This document shows positions 34,020-43,233 of a stretch of 47,866 nt of DNA, one piece after another. The DNA is taken from NCBI GenBank assembly GCA_011088215.1, contig JAALKD010000023.1, forward strand, positions 1 to 47,866, written 5' to 3'. The DNA comes from Sphingomonadales bacterium. GTDB taxonomy: Bacteria; Pseudomonadota; Alphaproteobacteria; Sphingomonadales; Kordiimonadaceae. The stretch's first letter is position 1; every line of letters starts with the position of its first letter. The notes below the pieces were generated by a model. That model worked only from the letters and a program-made list of their open reading frames with translations, had not been told where the DNA came from and did no database searches. The position numbers and the translations under genes are program-made.

Positions 34020-36485
34020 TTATTCGCTTCTCAGTGCATTGATCGGATTGGCTCGCGCCGCCGCCATGGTGCGTAAGGATGTGGTAATAGCAGCTAGCAA
34101 TAGCGTTAACAGACTGGCCGTTACAAACAGCGATATTTCCAAATCGGCCCGATAAGCAAAACCGGATAACCAGTCCAGCATTAACCACCAGACAAACGGC
34201 CACACTACGACGCTGGCGACAATCACCAACTTTGTATAATCCCACGATAGCAAAGTTACTATCTGCGCGACAGTTGCGCCTAGGACCTTGCGGATACCCA
34301 CTTCTTTGACCCTGCGCTCAACCATATAAGCAGTAAGCCCATATAGGCCGATGCAGGCGATCGCAACCGCAATTGCGGCAAACCCGATTATCAAGCTGAA
34401 GGTGCGGTTCTCGCCGCTGTAGAATTTTGCATAGTCGTCAGCTTGAATAGACCGGCGAATGGGCGTGTCCGGCACCAATCGCTGCCAAGTTGCATCAATT
34501 GCAGTTAGAGCCTCTTGTTCGCGCGCAGGATCAATTTTTATGATCATCTGCCGAGATCCGTCTTGCAACATATATGAAAGCGGCGCAATTGGTGATCGAA
34601 TGGATCGGTAATGGGCATCTTTTACAACGCCGACCACGGTGTAATCGTGGCGGTAATCGACACCACCTCTGTTGTAGGTGGAAACTAGTATGTTGCCTAT
34701 CGCATCGTTGGGGTCCGACCAGCCCGCGCTTTTTGCGGCAGTTTCATTGAGGATGAGGCCAGCGCTTACATGAGGATTCTCTGGACTAGGGTTTGCACCC
34801 TCATCGCCTGGGAATGCTTCACTGAAACTGCGCCCGGCAGCCATTTCCATACCAAGGATTTCAAAAGAGCCATACCCCATGTTGATCACGCGGGTGCTAA
34901 GGGTGGCTTCTGGGTCGTCTGGATCAACACTGAAGCTCCAGCCATTAAAAAGATCCTGCGATGGAATAATATTCGCGTAGGAAACCGCTTCTATTGCAGG
35001 ATTGCGTTCCAGCTGTTGTTTCATCGCTGGGAAGGATTGTCGGGCAACAGAACCCGAAGCTGTAACAGTGACCACGCCGGTCGCGTCAAACCCCAATGGC
35101 TTGGAAAAGGCAAAGTTGACCTGACTGCCGATTACGCCGCTGGCGATGATTAATCCGGTTGCCATTGAAAATTGCATGAGAACCAAACCAGTTCGCACTT
35201 TTGCCGGGCCAACGTTCTTTGCCACTTCGCCTTGCAGGGCTCGAGCGGGGACCAGTTTTGCCGCAATTATGGATGGGTACGCGCCAGCCATGGCGGTGAC
35301 CAGAACGGTTGATGCACCCAAAATTAGTAGAATTGTGGGTGAGAATACTGTGCCGGATGGCAATTCAGCACCGACAAGGCTGCCGAAAAACGGTAGGCCG
35401 ACTTCTGCAATCACCAATCCCGAAAATAACGCCAGGAATGATAGCAAAAAAGTTTCTGTCATGAACTGCGTTGAGATGTTGCGGCCTGAGGCACCCAAAA
35501 TCTTTCTCACGCCAACTTCGCGTAGGCGGTTGGAAATCTGGACAATTTGAAGGTTCATAAAGTTAAAGGCAGCGATAGCGAGCGTCAGTACTGCAACGAT
35601 GATGAAAATATATACATCACTGGTACGCCTCTGAGTTTTGACAGTGCCCAGAATGGAATCCTGTACCGACATTTCATTTTGAAGTTCGGTATTGAAGTGG
35701 ATGTCAGTTATCGGCTGAAGTGGAACGCGCAACCATTCTGCGGCGTTGTCGAAGCGGTTGTTAACAACATGTTGCACCGCATAGTCTTCCACCTCTGCGG
35801 GTGCTTTGCCCAGAGATAGCTTTACATAGTGGTATAACTGGTCGGAGCCTTGGCTTTCCCACATGTTGGGCCAACCCCATATGACGGGCAACAATTCCAT
35901 ATTGATGAAAACGTTCGCCGTAAGGTGGCTGTTGGCATGATTGTTTTCGACGACAGCGGCGACGGTGAAATCCTGATCGCCGTCAATTGTAAAAACTCTG
36001 CCAATAGCGGTTTCGGTTCCAAAGAATTTAACGGCTGCCGCCCTTGTTATCACGGCGTTTCGTGCGCCTTGTATTGCTGCATTTGCGTCGCCGTGTACGT
36101 TGGCGAATGAGAAAAACTCAAACCAGGACGGATCAACAAAACTTACAACTTCATAATTGGTTTTGTCGCCGATGGTTACTAGTTCCTCGCCGGTTGCGAT
36201 GCGAGTATGGGCTTCAATTTTCTCGGGAATGGCTGCCGCAATTTCTGGCGAAAGGGTGTTAAAAAATGTGGCAAAATGAGCGCCTGAGCCGATATTTACC
36301 CAATTCAGCCGATACATGCGTTCATGGTCCTTATGCGTTGTATCAAAACTGGTTTCAAACTGCAGGAAAATGCCAATCATGGTTGCAACTGCAAACCCAG
36401 AACCTAAACTCATCACACTAATAAAACCGAATAATTTCCTTCGGCCCACATTTCGTATCGCTGCCTTTATATATTCGCCGATCAT
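34020..36485 (-). CDS. Large FtsX/MacB-type ABC permease
   Basis: An 821-residue inner-membrane protein with a duplicated layout: membrane helix (about 20-40), MacB-like periplasmic core, three helices of the first FtsX domain with REVGVRKILGASGRNI, then a second helix-periplasmic-core unit and a C-terminal FtsX domain with KEVGIRKVLGATVAQI. The two VRKxLGA coupling segments normally contact an ABC ATPase, yet no ATPase gene is adjacent in the window. Related two-unit permeases export lipids, peptides or drugs or transmit mechanical signals rather than moving cargo through the membrane. ATG 36485 follows GGGAGCGCAGG. The function here is unknown. Confidence 0.88.
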   Translation of the reverse strand: MIGEYIKAAIRNVGRRKLFGFISVMSLGSGFAVATMIGIFLQFETSFDTTHKDHERMYRLNWVNIGSGAHFATFFNTLSPEIAAAIPEKIEAHTRIATGEELVTIGDKTNYEVVSFVDPSWFEFFSFANVHGDANAAIQGARNAVITRAAAVKFFGTETAIGRVFTIDGDQDFTVAAVVENNHANSHLTANVFINMELLPVIWGWPNMWESQGSDQLYHYVKLSLGKAPAEVEDYAVQHVVNNRFDNAAEWLRVPLQPITDIHFNTELQNEMSVQDSILGTVKTQRRTSDVYIFIIVAVLTLAIAAFNFMNLQIVQISNRLREVGVRKILGASGRNISTQFMTETFLLSFLALFSGLVIAEVGLPFFGSLVGAELPSGTVFSPTILLILGASTVLVTAMAGAYPSIIAAKLVPARALQGEVAKNVGPAKVRTGLVLMQFSMATGLIIASGVIGSQVNFAFSKPLGFDATGVVTVTASGSVARQSFPAMKQQLERNPAIEAVSYANIIPSQDLFNGWSFSVDPDDPEATLSTRVINMGYGSFEILGMEMAAGRSFSEAFPGDEGANPSPENPHVSAGLILNETAAKSAGWSDPNDAIGNILVSTYNRGGVDYRHDYTVVGVVKDAHYRSIRSPIAPLSYMLQDGSRQMIIKIDPAREQEALTAIDATWQRLVPDTPIRRSIQADDYAKFYSGENRTFSLIIGFAAIAVAIACIGLYGLTAYMVERRVKEVGIRKVLGATVAQIVTLLSWDYTKLVIVASVVVWPFVWWLMLDWLSGFAYRADLEISLFVTASLLTLLLAAITTSLRTMAAARANPINALRSE

Positions 36486-36829
36486 CCTGCGCTCCCGCTT
36501 TATAAAGTGTTGTGAGGTTTAATCAGCAAGGACCATGCCACGCTTCATGCTTTCAAAAGCCACACAAAAACAGCATTTTACCGGCTATCGAAACGCAGAG
36601 TGTTTGTTGGATGTTCAGAAACGAACATAAACTGTTCGGTTCCGAACAGTTTATGTGAGCTGCTGCTCAGTTGTTTGCGCACTACGCTAATTAGTTTACA
36701 TGATGGACAAAATAGGGTTCCGAAGCTGGATACTGATCGGCACAGCAACATCGTTTACAATGTGTTTGACACTTTACAATACCAGCAGGTGCTTTACATC
36801 AGTGCGTTGTTCAATTGTAGGAGCCCATC
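36486..36829. other. Divergent intergenic region with operator pair
   Basis: This 344-bp spacer separates the minus-strand permease from the plus-strand aminotransferase. Apart from the two palindromes at 36612-36656 it contains AT-rich promoter-like sequence, including TTGACA at about 36766 and two TTTACAAT boxes, but I cannot assign a single promoter. No small gene is convincing. Confidence 0.5.
36612..36656. promoter_or_regulatory. Tandem 16-bp palindromic operator sites, 21 bp apart
   Basis: Site 1 is TGTTCAGAAACGAACA (36612-36627) and site 2 is TGTTCGGTTCCGAACA (36633-36648), both of the form TGTTC-N6-GAACA. Start-to-start spacing is 21 bp, two helical turns, so two dimers would bind the same face. 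Site 2 extends into a perfect 15-bp inverted repeat (36625-36639 with 36642-36656). The regulator is not known. Confidence 0.7.
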
Positions 36830-37957
36830 ATGAAATCTTTCCACCCCGAAAAACGTTTGCTTATGGGCCCTGGTCCTTCCGACGTTCATCCGCGTATTCT
36901 TGAGGCAATGGCGCGGCCAACTTTGGGCCATCTTGACCCAGATTTTCAGGGCTTGATGGAGGAGATCAAGGATGGCCTTAAAGAGCTTTTCCAAACCGAA
37001 AACCGGATGACATTTCCGGTGTCGGCGCCGGGCTCTGCAGGTATGGAATCCTGTTTCGTTAACCTGGTCGAAGAGGGTGACACGGTAGTTGTGGTGAAAA
37101 ACGGCGTGTTCGGCGAACGGATGCGCCAAAATGTGTTGCGTTCAGGCGGTATTCCGGTGGTGGTTGATGTAGAATGGGGCACAGCCCCTGACCCCGCATT
37201 GGTGGAAGAGGCGCTGAAGGCGAATCCGGAAGCAAAAATACTGGCCTTTGTACATGCAGAAACTTCAACTGGTGTATGCGCCGACGCTGAGGCGTTGTGC
37301 GCGCTTGCTAAAACATACGACTGCCTGACAATTGTTGATGCGGTAACCAGTCTGGGCGGTATTCCAGTGCTGGTTGACGAATGGGGCATTGATGCCATTT
37401 ATTCGGGCTCGCAGAAATGCCTTTCTTGCACGCCGGGGCTGTCACCGGTTTCTTTTTCGGAAGCGGCACTTGAAAAAATCAAGAATAGAAAAACACTAGT
37501 ACGTAGCTGGTTCCTCGACCTGACACTGGTTATGGATTACTGGGAAGGTGACGGTGGTCGCAGCTATCATCATACTGCCCCAGTGAACGCGCTATACGGC
37601 CTGCATGAATCACTGGTGATGCTATTTGAAGAAGGCTTGAAAGCAACTTGGGAGCGCCATTGGCATGCCCACGAAATGCTGGTTTCTGGTCTGGCTGACA
37701 TGGGATTGTCGTTACTTGTGGACGAAGCTGTTCGCCTGCCGCAGTTGAATGCTGTTTCGGTTCCGGACGGTGTTGATGAGGCGGCGGTACGCGTCCGAAT
37801 GCTGCGTGACCACGGCATCGAAATCGGTGCGGGCCTTGGCCCGCTTGCCGGTAAGATTTGGCGGATCGGGTTAATGGGTAACGCGGCCCGGCCTGAGAGC
37901 GTGAAGCGTTGCCTGAATGGGCTTTCCGCTTCGCTGGCCGCAGGCCATAACCACTAA
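36830..37957 (+). CDS. PLP-dependent aminotransferase, serine-pyruvate/alanine-glyoxylate type
   Basis: A 375-residue fold-type I class V aminotransferase. It opens with the family motif RLLMGPGPSDVHPRILEAM, has HLDPDF and APGSAGMES (cofactor phosphate region), VDAVTSLGGIPV with the pyridine-ring Asp, and the Schiff-base Lys196 in GSQKCLSCTPGL. It likely transfers an amino group from serine or alanine to glyoxylate or pyruvate; the donor cannot be fixed from sequence. The ATG is preceded by TAGGAG. It may be controlled by the operator pair 180 bp upstream. It ends 11 bp from the convergent next gene. Confidence 0.9.
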   Translation: MKSFHPEKRLLMGPGPSDVHPRILEAMARPTLGHLDPDFQGLMEEIKDGLKELFQTENRMTFPVSAPGSAGMESCFVNLVEEGDTVVVVKNGVFGERMRQNVLRSGGIPVVVDVEWGTAPDPALVEEALKANPEAKILAFVHAETSTGVCADAEALCALAKTYDCLTIVDAVTSLGGIPVLVDEWGIDAIYSGSQKCLSCTPGLSPVSFSEAALEKIKNRKTLVRSWFLDLTLVMDYWEGDGGRSYHHTAPVNALYGLHESLVMLFEEGLKATWERHWHAHEMLVSGLADMGLSLLVDEAVRLPQLNAVSVPDGVDEAAVRVRMLRDHGIEIGAGLGPLAGKIWRIGLMGNAARPESVKRCLNGLSASLAAGHNH

Positions 37958-37968
37958 GGTTTTGCTGT

Positions 37969-38532
37969 TTACGGCTTTTCGGGGCGGCTGTAGCTAATCT
38001 CGCCGCCCAGAAGTCCCTCGATCGGTTGTATGCCCATGTTAGCAGCGCGTCCGTGCGCAGCGGCTTCGTTGATGTCCATGCCTTTGTATTTGGTCAAATA
38101 GGCGGCCCACATATGGCTCGCGCGCCAGGCAACAGTGCAGTGAATGAGTGTTTTACCTTCGGCGCCTTCCATCACTTTGGCAAAGGCCGCCAATGCTTCG
38201 GGGGAATAGGGGTGTTTGTCACCGCCTAGTGGAATGTTGACATATCTCATGCCTAATTCACTGGCCTTGGCTGCTTCGTCAAACGGAACAATGTCGCGGT
38301 TATTCATTTCGCGTGGCGTACGAAAGCTGACGACGGTTTTAACACCGTTTTTGGCCATGCGTTCAAGCCCGGCAAGCGACGGTTGTCCAGCAATGTAAAC
38401 ATCACCGGTTTGAGCAAGTACTTCCTGAAAGCCTTCCGCATCGATTTTTTTTGGAACAGGCTGAGTATCGCCGGCAAAAGCAGCTGTTGAAAAAGCGACA
38501 ATGACAATTGCCGCGAACATTTGTTTGATCAT
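37969..38532 (-). CDS. Exported DUF442/tyrosine-phosphatase-like protein
   Basis: A 187-residue protein with a clear signal peptide (MIKQMFAAIVIVAFSTAAFA). The rest matches the small phosphatase-like family that includes beta-lactamase hydrolase-like proteins: VYIAGQPSLAGLERMAKNGV, the FRTPRE segment, and an active-site-like loop LIHCTVAWRAS with Cys132 and Arg137. The Cys-X4-Arg spacing is that of DUF442 proteins rather than the Cys-X5-Arg of classical tyrosine phosphatases. Export implies a periplasmic substrate, unknown here. It is divergent from the acetyltransferase gene and shares a 103-bp spacer containing an inverted repeat. Confidence 0.8.
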   Translation of the reverse strand: MIKQMFAAIVIVAFSTAAFAGDTQPVPKKIDAEGFQEVLAQTGDVYIAGQPSLAGLERMAKNGVKTVVSFRTPREMNNRDIVPFDEAAKASELGMRYVNIPLGGDKHPYSPEALAAFAKVMEGAEGKTLIHCTVAWRASHMWAAYLTKYKGMDINEAAAHGRAANMGIQPIEGLLGGEISYSRPEKP

Positions 38533-38560
38533 GACTTCCTCGCAAATTATCTTTGGTATG

Positions 38561-38583
38561 ACGGGAGTAACTTGTACTCCCGT
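38561..38583. promoter_or_regulatory. Perfect 9-bp inverted repeat in a divergent spacer
   Basis: ACGGGAGTA (38561-38569) and TACTCCCGT (38575-38583) are separated by 5 bp. It lies between the divergent DUF442-like and GNAT genes. It may be an operator for both or a hairpin in a leader; there is no T-run. Confidence 0.45.
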
Positions 38584-38635
38584 TTGTCACAGTGTAGACG
38601 CATAGAAAGTCTAATGCCAGCCAACAGAAGTTACG

Positions 38636-39145
38636 ATGACAACTGATACTCAAAAACCCAAGATGACTATTCGCGCCGCAACGCCGCTAGACGTGGCAGT
38701 GATCTGTGGTTTTATTGCCGAATTGGCAGCACATGAGGGCCGCCCGAAACTGGCAACCATTACGCCAGAAATTTTGCAAGACTTGTTATTTGGAGATCGG
38801 GCACTGGCCCATGCTTTTCTCGGGTATGTCGGCCAGGAATGTGCGGCCTATGCGATTGTTGCTGAACGTTTTTCCAGTTTTCGTGGCACACGTCTTCTTT
38901 ATATTGAAGATATGCTGGTGCGCCCCGCGTTCCGGGGCGGTGGCACAGGTAAACAATTTTTAGCGTTTTTGGCCAAGCAGGCCGTGGCCATGGGCTGCGA
39001 GCGCATGGAATGGTCCGCGCTTGACAACAATGATGTTGCGCTTGGGTTTTATGACCACCTGGGTGCAGAGCGGGAAGAGGGTGTTGTTCATTTTTCGCTG
39101 CGTGGTGATCTATTTAAGCAATTGATAGGGAACACTGATGAGTAA
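38636..39145 (+). CDS. GNAT family N-acetyltransferase
   Basis: A 169-residue acetyl-CoA-dependent acetyltransferase of normal GNAT size. The acetyl-CoA-binding motif RPAFRGGGTGKQFLAFL (motif A, about residues 98-114) and the motif-B region MEWSALDNNDVALGFYDHLG are visible. It resembles diamine/spermidine acetyltransferase-type GNATs in overall layout, but the substrate cannot be assigned. It overlaps the next gene by 8 bp, so both are probably co-translated. Confidence 0.88.
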   Translation: MTTDTQKPKMTIRAATPLDVAVICGFIAELAAHEGRPKLATITPEILQDLLFGDRALAHAFLGYVGQECAAYAIVAERFSSFRGTRLLYIEDMLVRPAFRGGGTGKQFLAFLAKQAVAMGCERMEWSALDNNDVALGFYDHLGAEREEGVVHFSLRGDLFKQLIGNTDE

Positions 39146-39605
39146 ACAGCAGGCATACGATACTGTTACTGCGCAAATCATGGCTGTGCTTGACGGTGAA
39201 GCTAACCAAACCGCGCGGATGGCAACCATATCTTGTTTGCTGGCCGTGGCATTTCCTGAGCGTTTTTACTGGACTGGTTTTTATGTTGTTGATGACACCT
39301 GCGAGAATGAGTTGGTTGTCGGTCCCTATCAGGGCACTCTGGGATGCCTGCGTATACATTTTGGAAAAGGCGTATGCGGCACGGCGGCCGCTAGCGGTCA
39401 AACACAGATTGTTGACGACGTTCATGCGGTCAAAAACCATATTGCCTGCGACAGCAGAACCAACTCCGAGATTGTGGTGCCGGTTGTGGACGCGGAGGGG
39501 AAGTTGACGGCCGTTTTGGATATCGATTCTACAGAGTTTGGCGCTTTTGATCAGATTGACCAACAAAATCTCGAGGGATTGTTGGCATCAGTATTCGCTG
39601 GATGA
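39138..39605 (+). CDS. msrC: Free methionine-R-sulfoxide reductase (GAF domain)
   Basis: A 155-residue single-GAF-domain enzyme reducing free methionine-R-sulfoxide, an oxidative-damage repair step in the cytoplasm. The three conserved cysteines of this family are present in LGCLRI, GKGVCGTAA and HIACDSRTNSEIVVPV. FYWTGFYVVD and the QNLEGL end are also typical. The gene overlaps the upstream acetyltransferase by 8 bp and lies near the glyoxalase, forming a small detoxification/repair group. Confidence 0.92.
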   Translation: MSKQQAYDTVTAQIMAVLDGEANQTARMATISCLLAVAFPERFYWTGFYVVDDTCENELVVGPYQGTLGCLRIHFGKGVCGTAAASGQTQIVDDVHAVKNHIACDSRTNSEIVVPVVDAEGKLTAVLDIDSTEFGAFDQIDQQNLEGLLASVFAG

Positions 39606-39656
39606 CCAAATCTGCCGTACCCTGAGGCCGTTAGCCGACTAATTTAGGAATGAAAA

Positions 39657-40076
39657 ATGAAATATCTTCATACAATGGTTCGAGTGACGGACTTGGACGC
39701 TTCTCTGGATTTTTACTGCAATAAGTTCGGATTGACTGAAGTGGGACGAAAGGACGTACCAGAGGGCAGGTTCACTCTGGTATTTCTGGCCGCACCTGGC
39801 GATGAAGATGCTCAGGTGGAGCTGACACACAACTGGGATGCAGAAGAATTGGATGGCGGTAGAAATTTTGGCCATCTAGCATACGGTGTCGACGATATTT
39901 ATGCTTTGTGCGAATCACTTATGAAGCAAGGTGTTGTCATCAATCGGCCACCCAGAGACGGCAGAATGGCCTTTATTCGTAGCCCAGACAATATTTCCAT
40001 CGAATTATTACAGCGTGGCAAGGCTTTAGCGCCAAAAGAGCCATGGGTTTCGATGCCAAATACCGGTGACTGGTAA
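39657..40076 (+). CDS. gloA: Lactoylglutathione lyase (glyoxalase I)
   Basis: A 139-residue VOC-superfamily metalloenzyme converting the methylglyoxal-glutathione hemithioacetal to S-lactoylglutathione. Expected metal ligands are visible as His5 (KYLHTMVRV), Glu in QVELTHNW, His in FGHLAYGV and Glu in [23 protein letters not shown] is the usual N-terminal signature. The start follows TAGGAATGAAAA. It sits 51 bp after msrC. Confidence 0.93.
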   Translation: MKYLHTMVRVTDLDASLDFYCNKFGLTEVGRKDVPEGRFTLVFLAAPGDEDAQVELTHNWDAEELDGGRNFGHLAYGVDDIYALCESLMKQGVVINRPPRDGRMAFIRSPDNISIELLQRGKALAPKEPWVSMPNTGDW

Positions 40077-40222
40077 TTCCTTAAAGTAGTGAAATACACC
40101 CATTGATTTAGATGCGTTTCAAAAATTAGGCACGACGCTTAAAAATGTGATTAAGGTTAATACAATTTTTATTCTTCTTGCGCTTTATGGTTGCAGAAAA
40201 TTGACGGTGTAGGACCAGCCAC

Positions 40223-41803
40223 TTGAAACTTAACTGGAATGATAAGATTTCCTTTAAGCTAGCGCGCACAGCAGTGATAATTGCGTTTGCTGTTGGTTTT
40301 GTGTTGTCTGCAGGTCAGGTTTATCTGGATTATCTTGAGGAAGGCGGTGTTTTGGACCGCAAGGTTCAGGAAAGTTTGCAGGTAGCAGAAAATGCTGCGA
40401 CGCGTGCTGTGCTTATTCTGGACAGCGAGTTGGCCCAGGAAGTTGTGTCCGGTCTTATGGTGTATGACTATGTGGCTGAGGCAGCCATTTTGGATGACTT
40501 GGGGTCTGTCTTGGCTGGCAGCAGCCGCGACACCAGTTCTCTGAGTTCTCCGGGTGTTAACTATGCGCGTGTCCTGATTGATGACACGTCAACCCATGTG
40601 CATAAATTAAGCTTGCCCGACTCGATGGCTGAACGCCCTGGCAGTTTACGTGTTGTCATCGATAGGGCGATTGGCTTGCAGCCATTTTTTGCTCGCGCCA
40701 CCACTACATTCCTTTCAGGCTTGGTGCGGAACATGCTGCTGGTAATGTTGCTCTATTTTGCCTTTCATCAGGGGTTGACGAAGCCGCTGTCGCAGATCGT
40801 TGAGGAAGTCTCAGGAATTGACCCAGAGCATCCTGGCGAACAGCGAATTACGGTTCACCGGCGTCATACGGTCGATGAAGTGGGTATGTTGGCCCAGCAA
40901 ATCAATATGTCATTCGACGCAGTGCAGGTGCTGCTGGATAATCTGCGATCAACCAACAAGGCGCTGTCATCATCTGAAGAAACATTGCGCAAGCGGTCAT
41001 GGGAACTTGAGCAAGAGGTTGAGCGCGCGCGCAAGACCTCGGTTGAGTTGATCATGACCAAAGAGCAGGCTGAGGCAGCGAACCGCGCCAAAAGCGTGTT
41101 TCTGGCCAACGTAAGCCACGAACTTCGTACACCGCTTAATGCTATTATTGGTTTTTCCAGCATTATGTCAGACCAGATGTTCGGGCCGATTGGGCACGAC
41201 AAATACCGTGAATATTTGAAAGACATCCGATCATCCAGCGAACATCTGTCAGATGTGCTGGGCGAGGTGCTGGACTTGGCTAAAATTGAAGCTGGTCAGT
41301 TTCAGATGGAAGAAGAATATGTGGATGTACCTCGTATGCTGCGTGAAAGCCAGGCGTTGATCGCTGGTCAGGCGTCGCAGAAAAGCATTGGCATTGATTT
41401 GGACATACCGGACACCTTGCCCTTGATTTACGGCGACCGTTTGCGGCTTAAGCAATCTGTTCTGAACCTGCTGACTAATGCAGTTAAGTTTACGCCGGAA
41501 CGGGCAGAAAATGTTGTACTTGATGCTGGTCTGACCAAAGACGGTGACCTTCGTATAAGCGTGCAAGACCGGGGTATCGGTATTCCACCCGAGGAGCAGG
41601 AAATTATATTCTCGCCGTTTGTTCGTTCGTCAACCGCACTTAGCCGAAACCATGAAGGTACAGGTCTTGGATTGTCGTTGGTGAAGGCCTTTATCGATAT
41701 GCACAACGGTAATATTTCGGTTGAAAGCAGTGATGCCAACGGCACAAAATTTACTATTCTCATCCCCAAATCCCGGGTGAAACTCGAGCAGGAAACGGCG
41801 TAA
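40223..41803 (+). CDS. Orphan sensor histidine kinase with HAMP domain
   Basis: A 526-residue membrane kinase. It has a first transmembrane helix (about residues 14-35), a periplasmic sensor of about 130 residues, a second helix (about 165-185) and a HAMP segment. A coiled coil follows, then a dimerisation/phosphoacceptor domain with His299 in [17 protein letters not shown], and an ATPase domain with N-box [20 protein letters not shown] and GTGLGLSL. It starts at TTG 40223, preceded by TAGGA at 9 bp. No response regulator is adjacent, so its partner lies elsewhere. The signal sensed is unknown. Confidence 0.9.
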   Translation: MKLNWNDKISFKLARTAVIIAFAVGFVLSAGQVYLDYLEEGGVLDRKVQESLQVAENAATRAVLILDSELAQEVVSGLMVYDYVAEAAILDDLGSVLAGSSRDTSSLSSPGVNYARVLIDDTSTHVHKLSLPDSMAERPGSLRVVIDRAIGLQPFFARATTTFLSGLVRNMLLVMLLYFAFHQGLTKPLSQIVEEVSGIDPEHPGEQRITVHRRHTVDEVGMLAQQINMSFDAVQVLLDNLRSTNKALSSSEETLRKRSWELEQEVERARKTSVELIMTKEQAEAANRAKSVFLANVSHELRTPLNAIIGFSSIMSDQMFGPIGHDKYREYLKDIRSSSEHLSDVLGEVLDLAKIEAGQFQMEEEYVDVPRMLRESQALIAGQASQKSIGIDLDIPDTLPLIYGDRLRLKQSVLNLLTNAVKFTPERAENVVLDAGLTKDGDLRISVQDRGIGIPPEEQEIIFSPFVRSSTALSRNHEGTGLGLSLVKAFIDMHNGNISVESSDANGTKFTILIPKSRVKLEQETA

Positions 41804-41885
41804 ATATATAAGCAGTCGTCTTCACGGATTTCTTCGATTTAGCTTTTTGCAAATAGGCGGGATGTAGCCCGAAAATCATGTTACA

Positions 41886-41911
41886 CCCTGAGTCACAAAA
41901 TTGATTCAGGG
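41886..41911 (+). promoter_or_regulatory. Inverted repeat covering the MFS gene ribosome binding site
   Basis: CCCTGAGTCA and TGATTCAGGG match as an inverted repeat at 9 of 10 positions around CAAAAT and end 2 bp before the ATG at 41914. In RNA the hairpin would bury the CAGGG that serves as ribosome binding site; as DNA it could be an operator. Confidence 0.4.
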
Positions 41912-41913
41912 CG

Positions 41914-43185
41914 ATGACACCGATGCATTCACAAGACCAATCACAGAAGCTTTCCCGACCCAAATCTGCCAGCAGTGATGGGAATGTGTTCCTGTTGATG
42001 GCATCGCAAGCCTGTTTTTCCGCCACCAGTATGACTTTCATCGCTTTTGCAGGTGTTGCAGGGCGTATGATCGCCGACGACGCTGCCTATGCCACTCTGC
42101 CTGTGTCGCTCACGATGGTGATGGTTGCCTTATCGACCGGACCTTTATCTGTTTTGATGCAAAAGCACTCCCGGCGGCGAATTTTCCTTCTGGGTGCTCT
42201 CGGCGGCGTTGTTGGTGCGCTTGTAGCCGCCTTGGGGTTGTATCTGGAAGATTTTATTCTTTTTTGCGTTGCGACCATTTTTATCGGACCGTTTCAGGCC
42301 AGCGCCCAATATTACCGGTTTGCAGCAGTGGAAAGTGTGCCACCGGCCAAATCCCCAAGGGCTATATCTCTTGTGCTTTTGGGCGGTGTTTTCGCGGCGC
42401 TTCTTGCGCCGTTCGGCAGTGACTTTTTCGTCGCGACAATATTGCCTTATACCTTCGTCGGTGCTTTTGTTTTCACGGCCTGCGTCAGCCTTTTAATAAT
42501 GGTCCCGCTTGCTTTTTTGAAAGCACCGGGTGTCGAACAACCAGAACAATATCCAAATGATACTGATCCAGTCGATAATGAAACACCGGCACGCCCAATG
42601 GGGCAAATTGTCAGGCAACCCGCCTTTGTCGTAGCGGTGATAAACGGTGCGCTAGGCTATGCCATGATGGCATTTGTGATGACAGCAACACCAATTGCCA
42701 TGGTTGAGTTTTGTGGGTTTTCCGCCAGCACCAGCTCGTGGGTTATCTCAGCCCATGTCATTGCTATGTTTCTTCCCAGCCTGATTACTGGCGATTTGAT
42801 TATCAAGTTTGGCGTGCTGCCAATTTTGTTGTGGGGGCATGCCTTTTTTGCAGCTGCTTTCCTGACGGCGCTTTCTGGTATTCAATTGGGTAACTTTTCG
42901 CTTGCGTTGATCGCTTTGGGGCTTGGCTGGAATTTTTGCTACATTGGGGGCACAACGCTGCTGACACGGGTGTATATGCCTAGCGAGCGCGGACGCGTTC
43001 AGGGGCTGAACGAAATGCTTGTTTTTGGATCATCGGCGGTTGCATCGCTAGCTGCTGGCGTTATCCTGCAATATTACGGCTGGGCAGTGGTCAACCAAGC
43101 GGCTTTCGTGATGCTTGTGGTCGCGGGATTTATTACTATCCTTTGGGCAGCCCGTAGTAAATCCACTGGTGTTGTTGCGCCGTAA
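41914..43185 (+). CDS. Major facilitator superfamily transporter
   Basis: A 423-residue polytopic protein with about 12 membrane segments in two halves joined by a polar linker (EQPEQYPNDTDPVDNET, about residue 210). KHSRRRIFLLGA after helix 2 and MPSERGRVQGLNEM in the second half are MFS loop features. It is of the drug/unknown-substrate type; no substrate can be inferred. An alternative ATG lies three codons downstream. The ribosome binding site falls inside an inverted repeat at 41886-41911. Confidence 0.88.
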   Translation: MTPMHSQDQSQKLSRPKSASSDGNVFLLMASQACFSATSMTFIAFAGVAGRMIADDAAYATLPVSLTMVMVALSTGPLSVLMQKHSRRRIFLLGALGGVVGALVAALGLYLEDFILFCVATIFIGPFQASAQYYRFAAVESVPPAKSPRAISLVLLGGVFAALLAPFGSDFFVATILPYTFVGAFVFTACVSLLIMVPLAFLKAPGVEQPEQYPNDTDPVDNETPARPMGQIVRQPAFVVAVINGALGYAMMAFVMTATPIAMVEFCGFSASTSSWVISAHVIAMFLPSLITGDLIIKFGVLPILLWGHAFFAAAFLTALSGIQLGNFSLALIALGLGWNFCYIGGTTLLTRVYMPSERGRVQGLNEMLVFGSSAVASLAAGVILQYYGWAVVNQAAFVMLVVAGFITILWAARSKSTGVVAP

Positions 43186-43233
43186 ACAGCTAAGCAGCTT
43201 GTTTTTGCCATATGTATTTTGGAGACTTTCCTT

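Noticed and set aside
37969..38532. Missing residue in the phosphatase loop (Cys-X4-Arg instead of Cys-X5-Arg)
   Set aside because: The four-residue spacing is normal for DUF442-type members, so it is not a defect.
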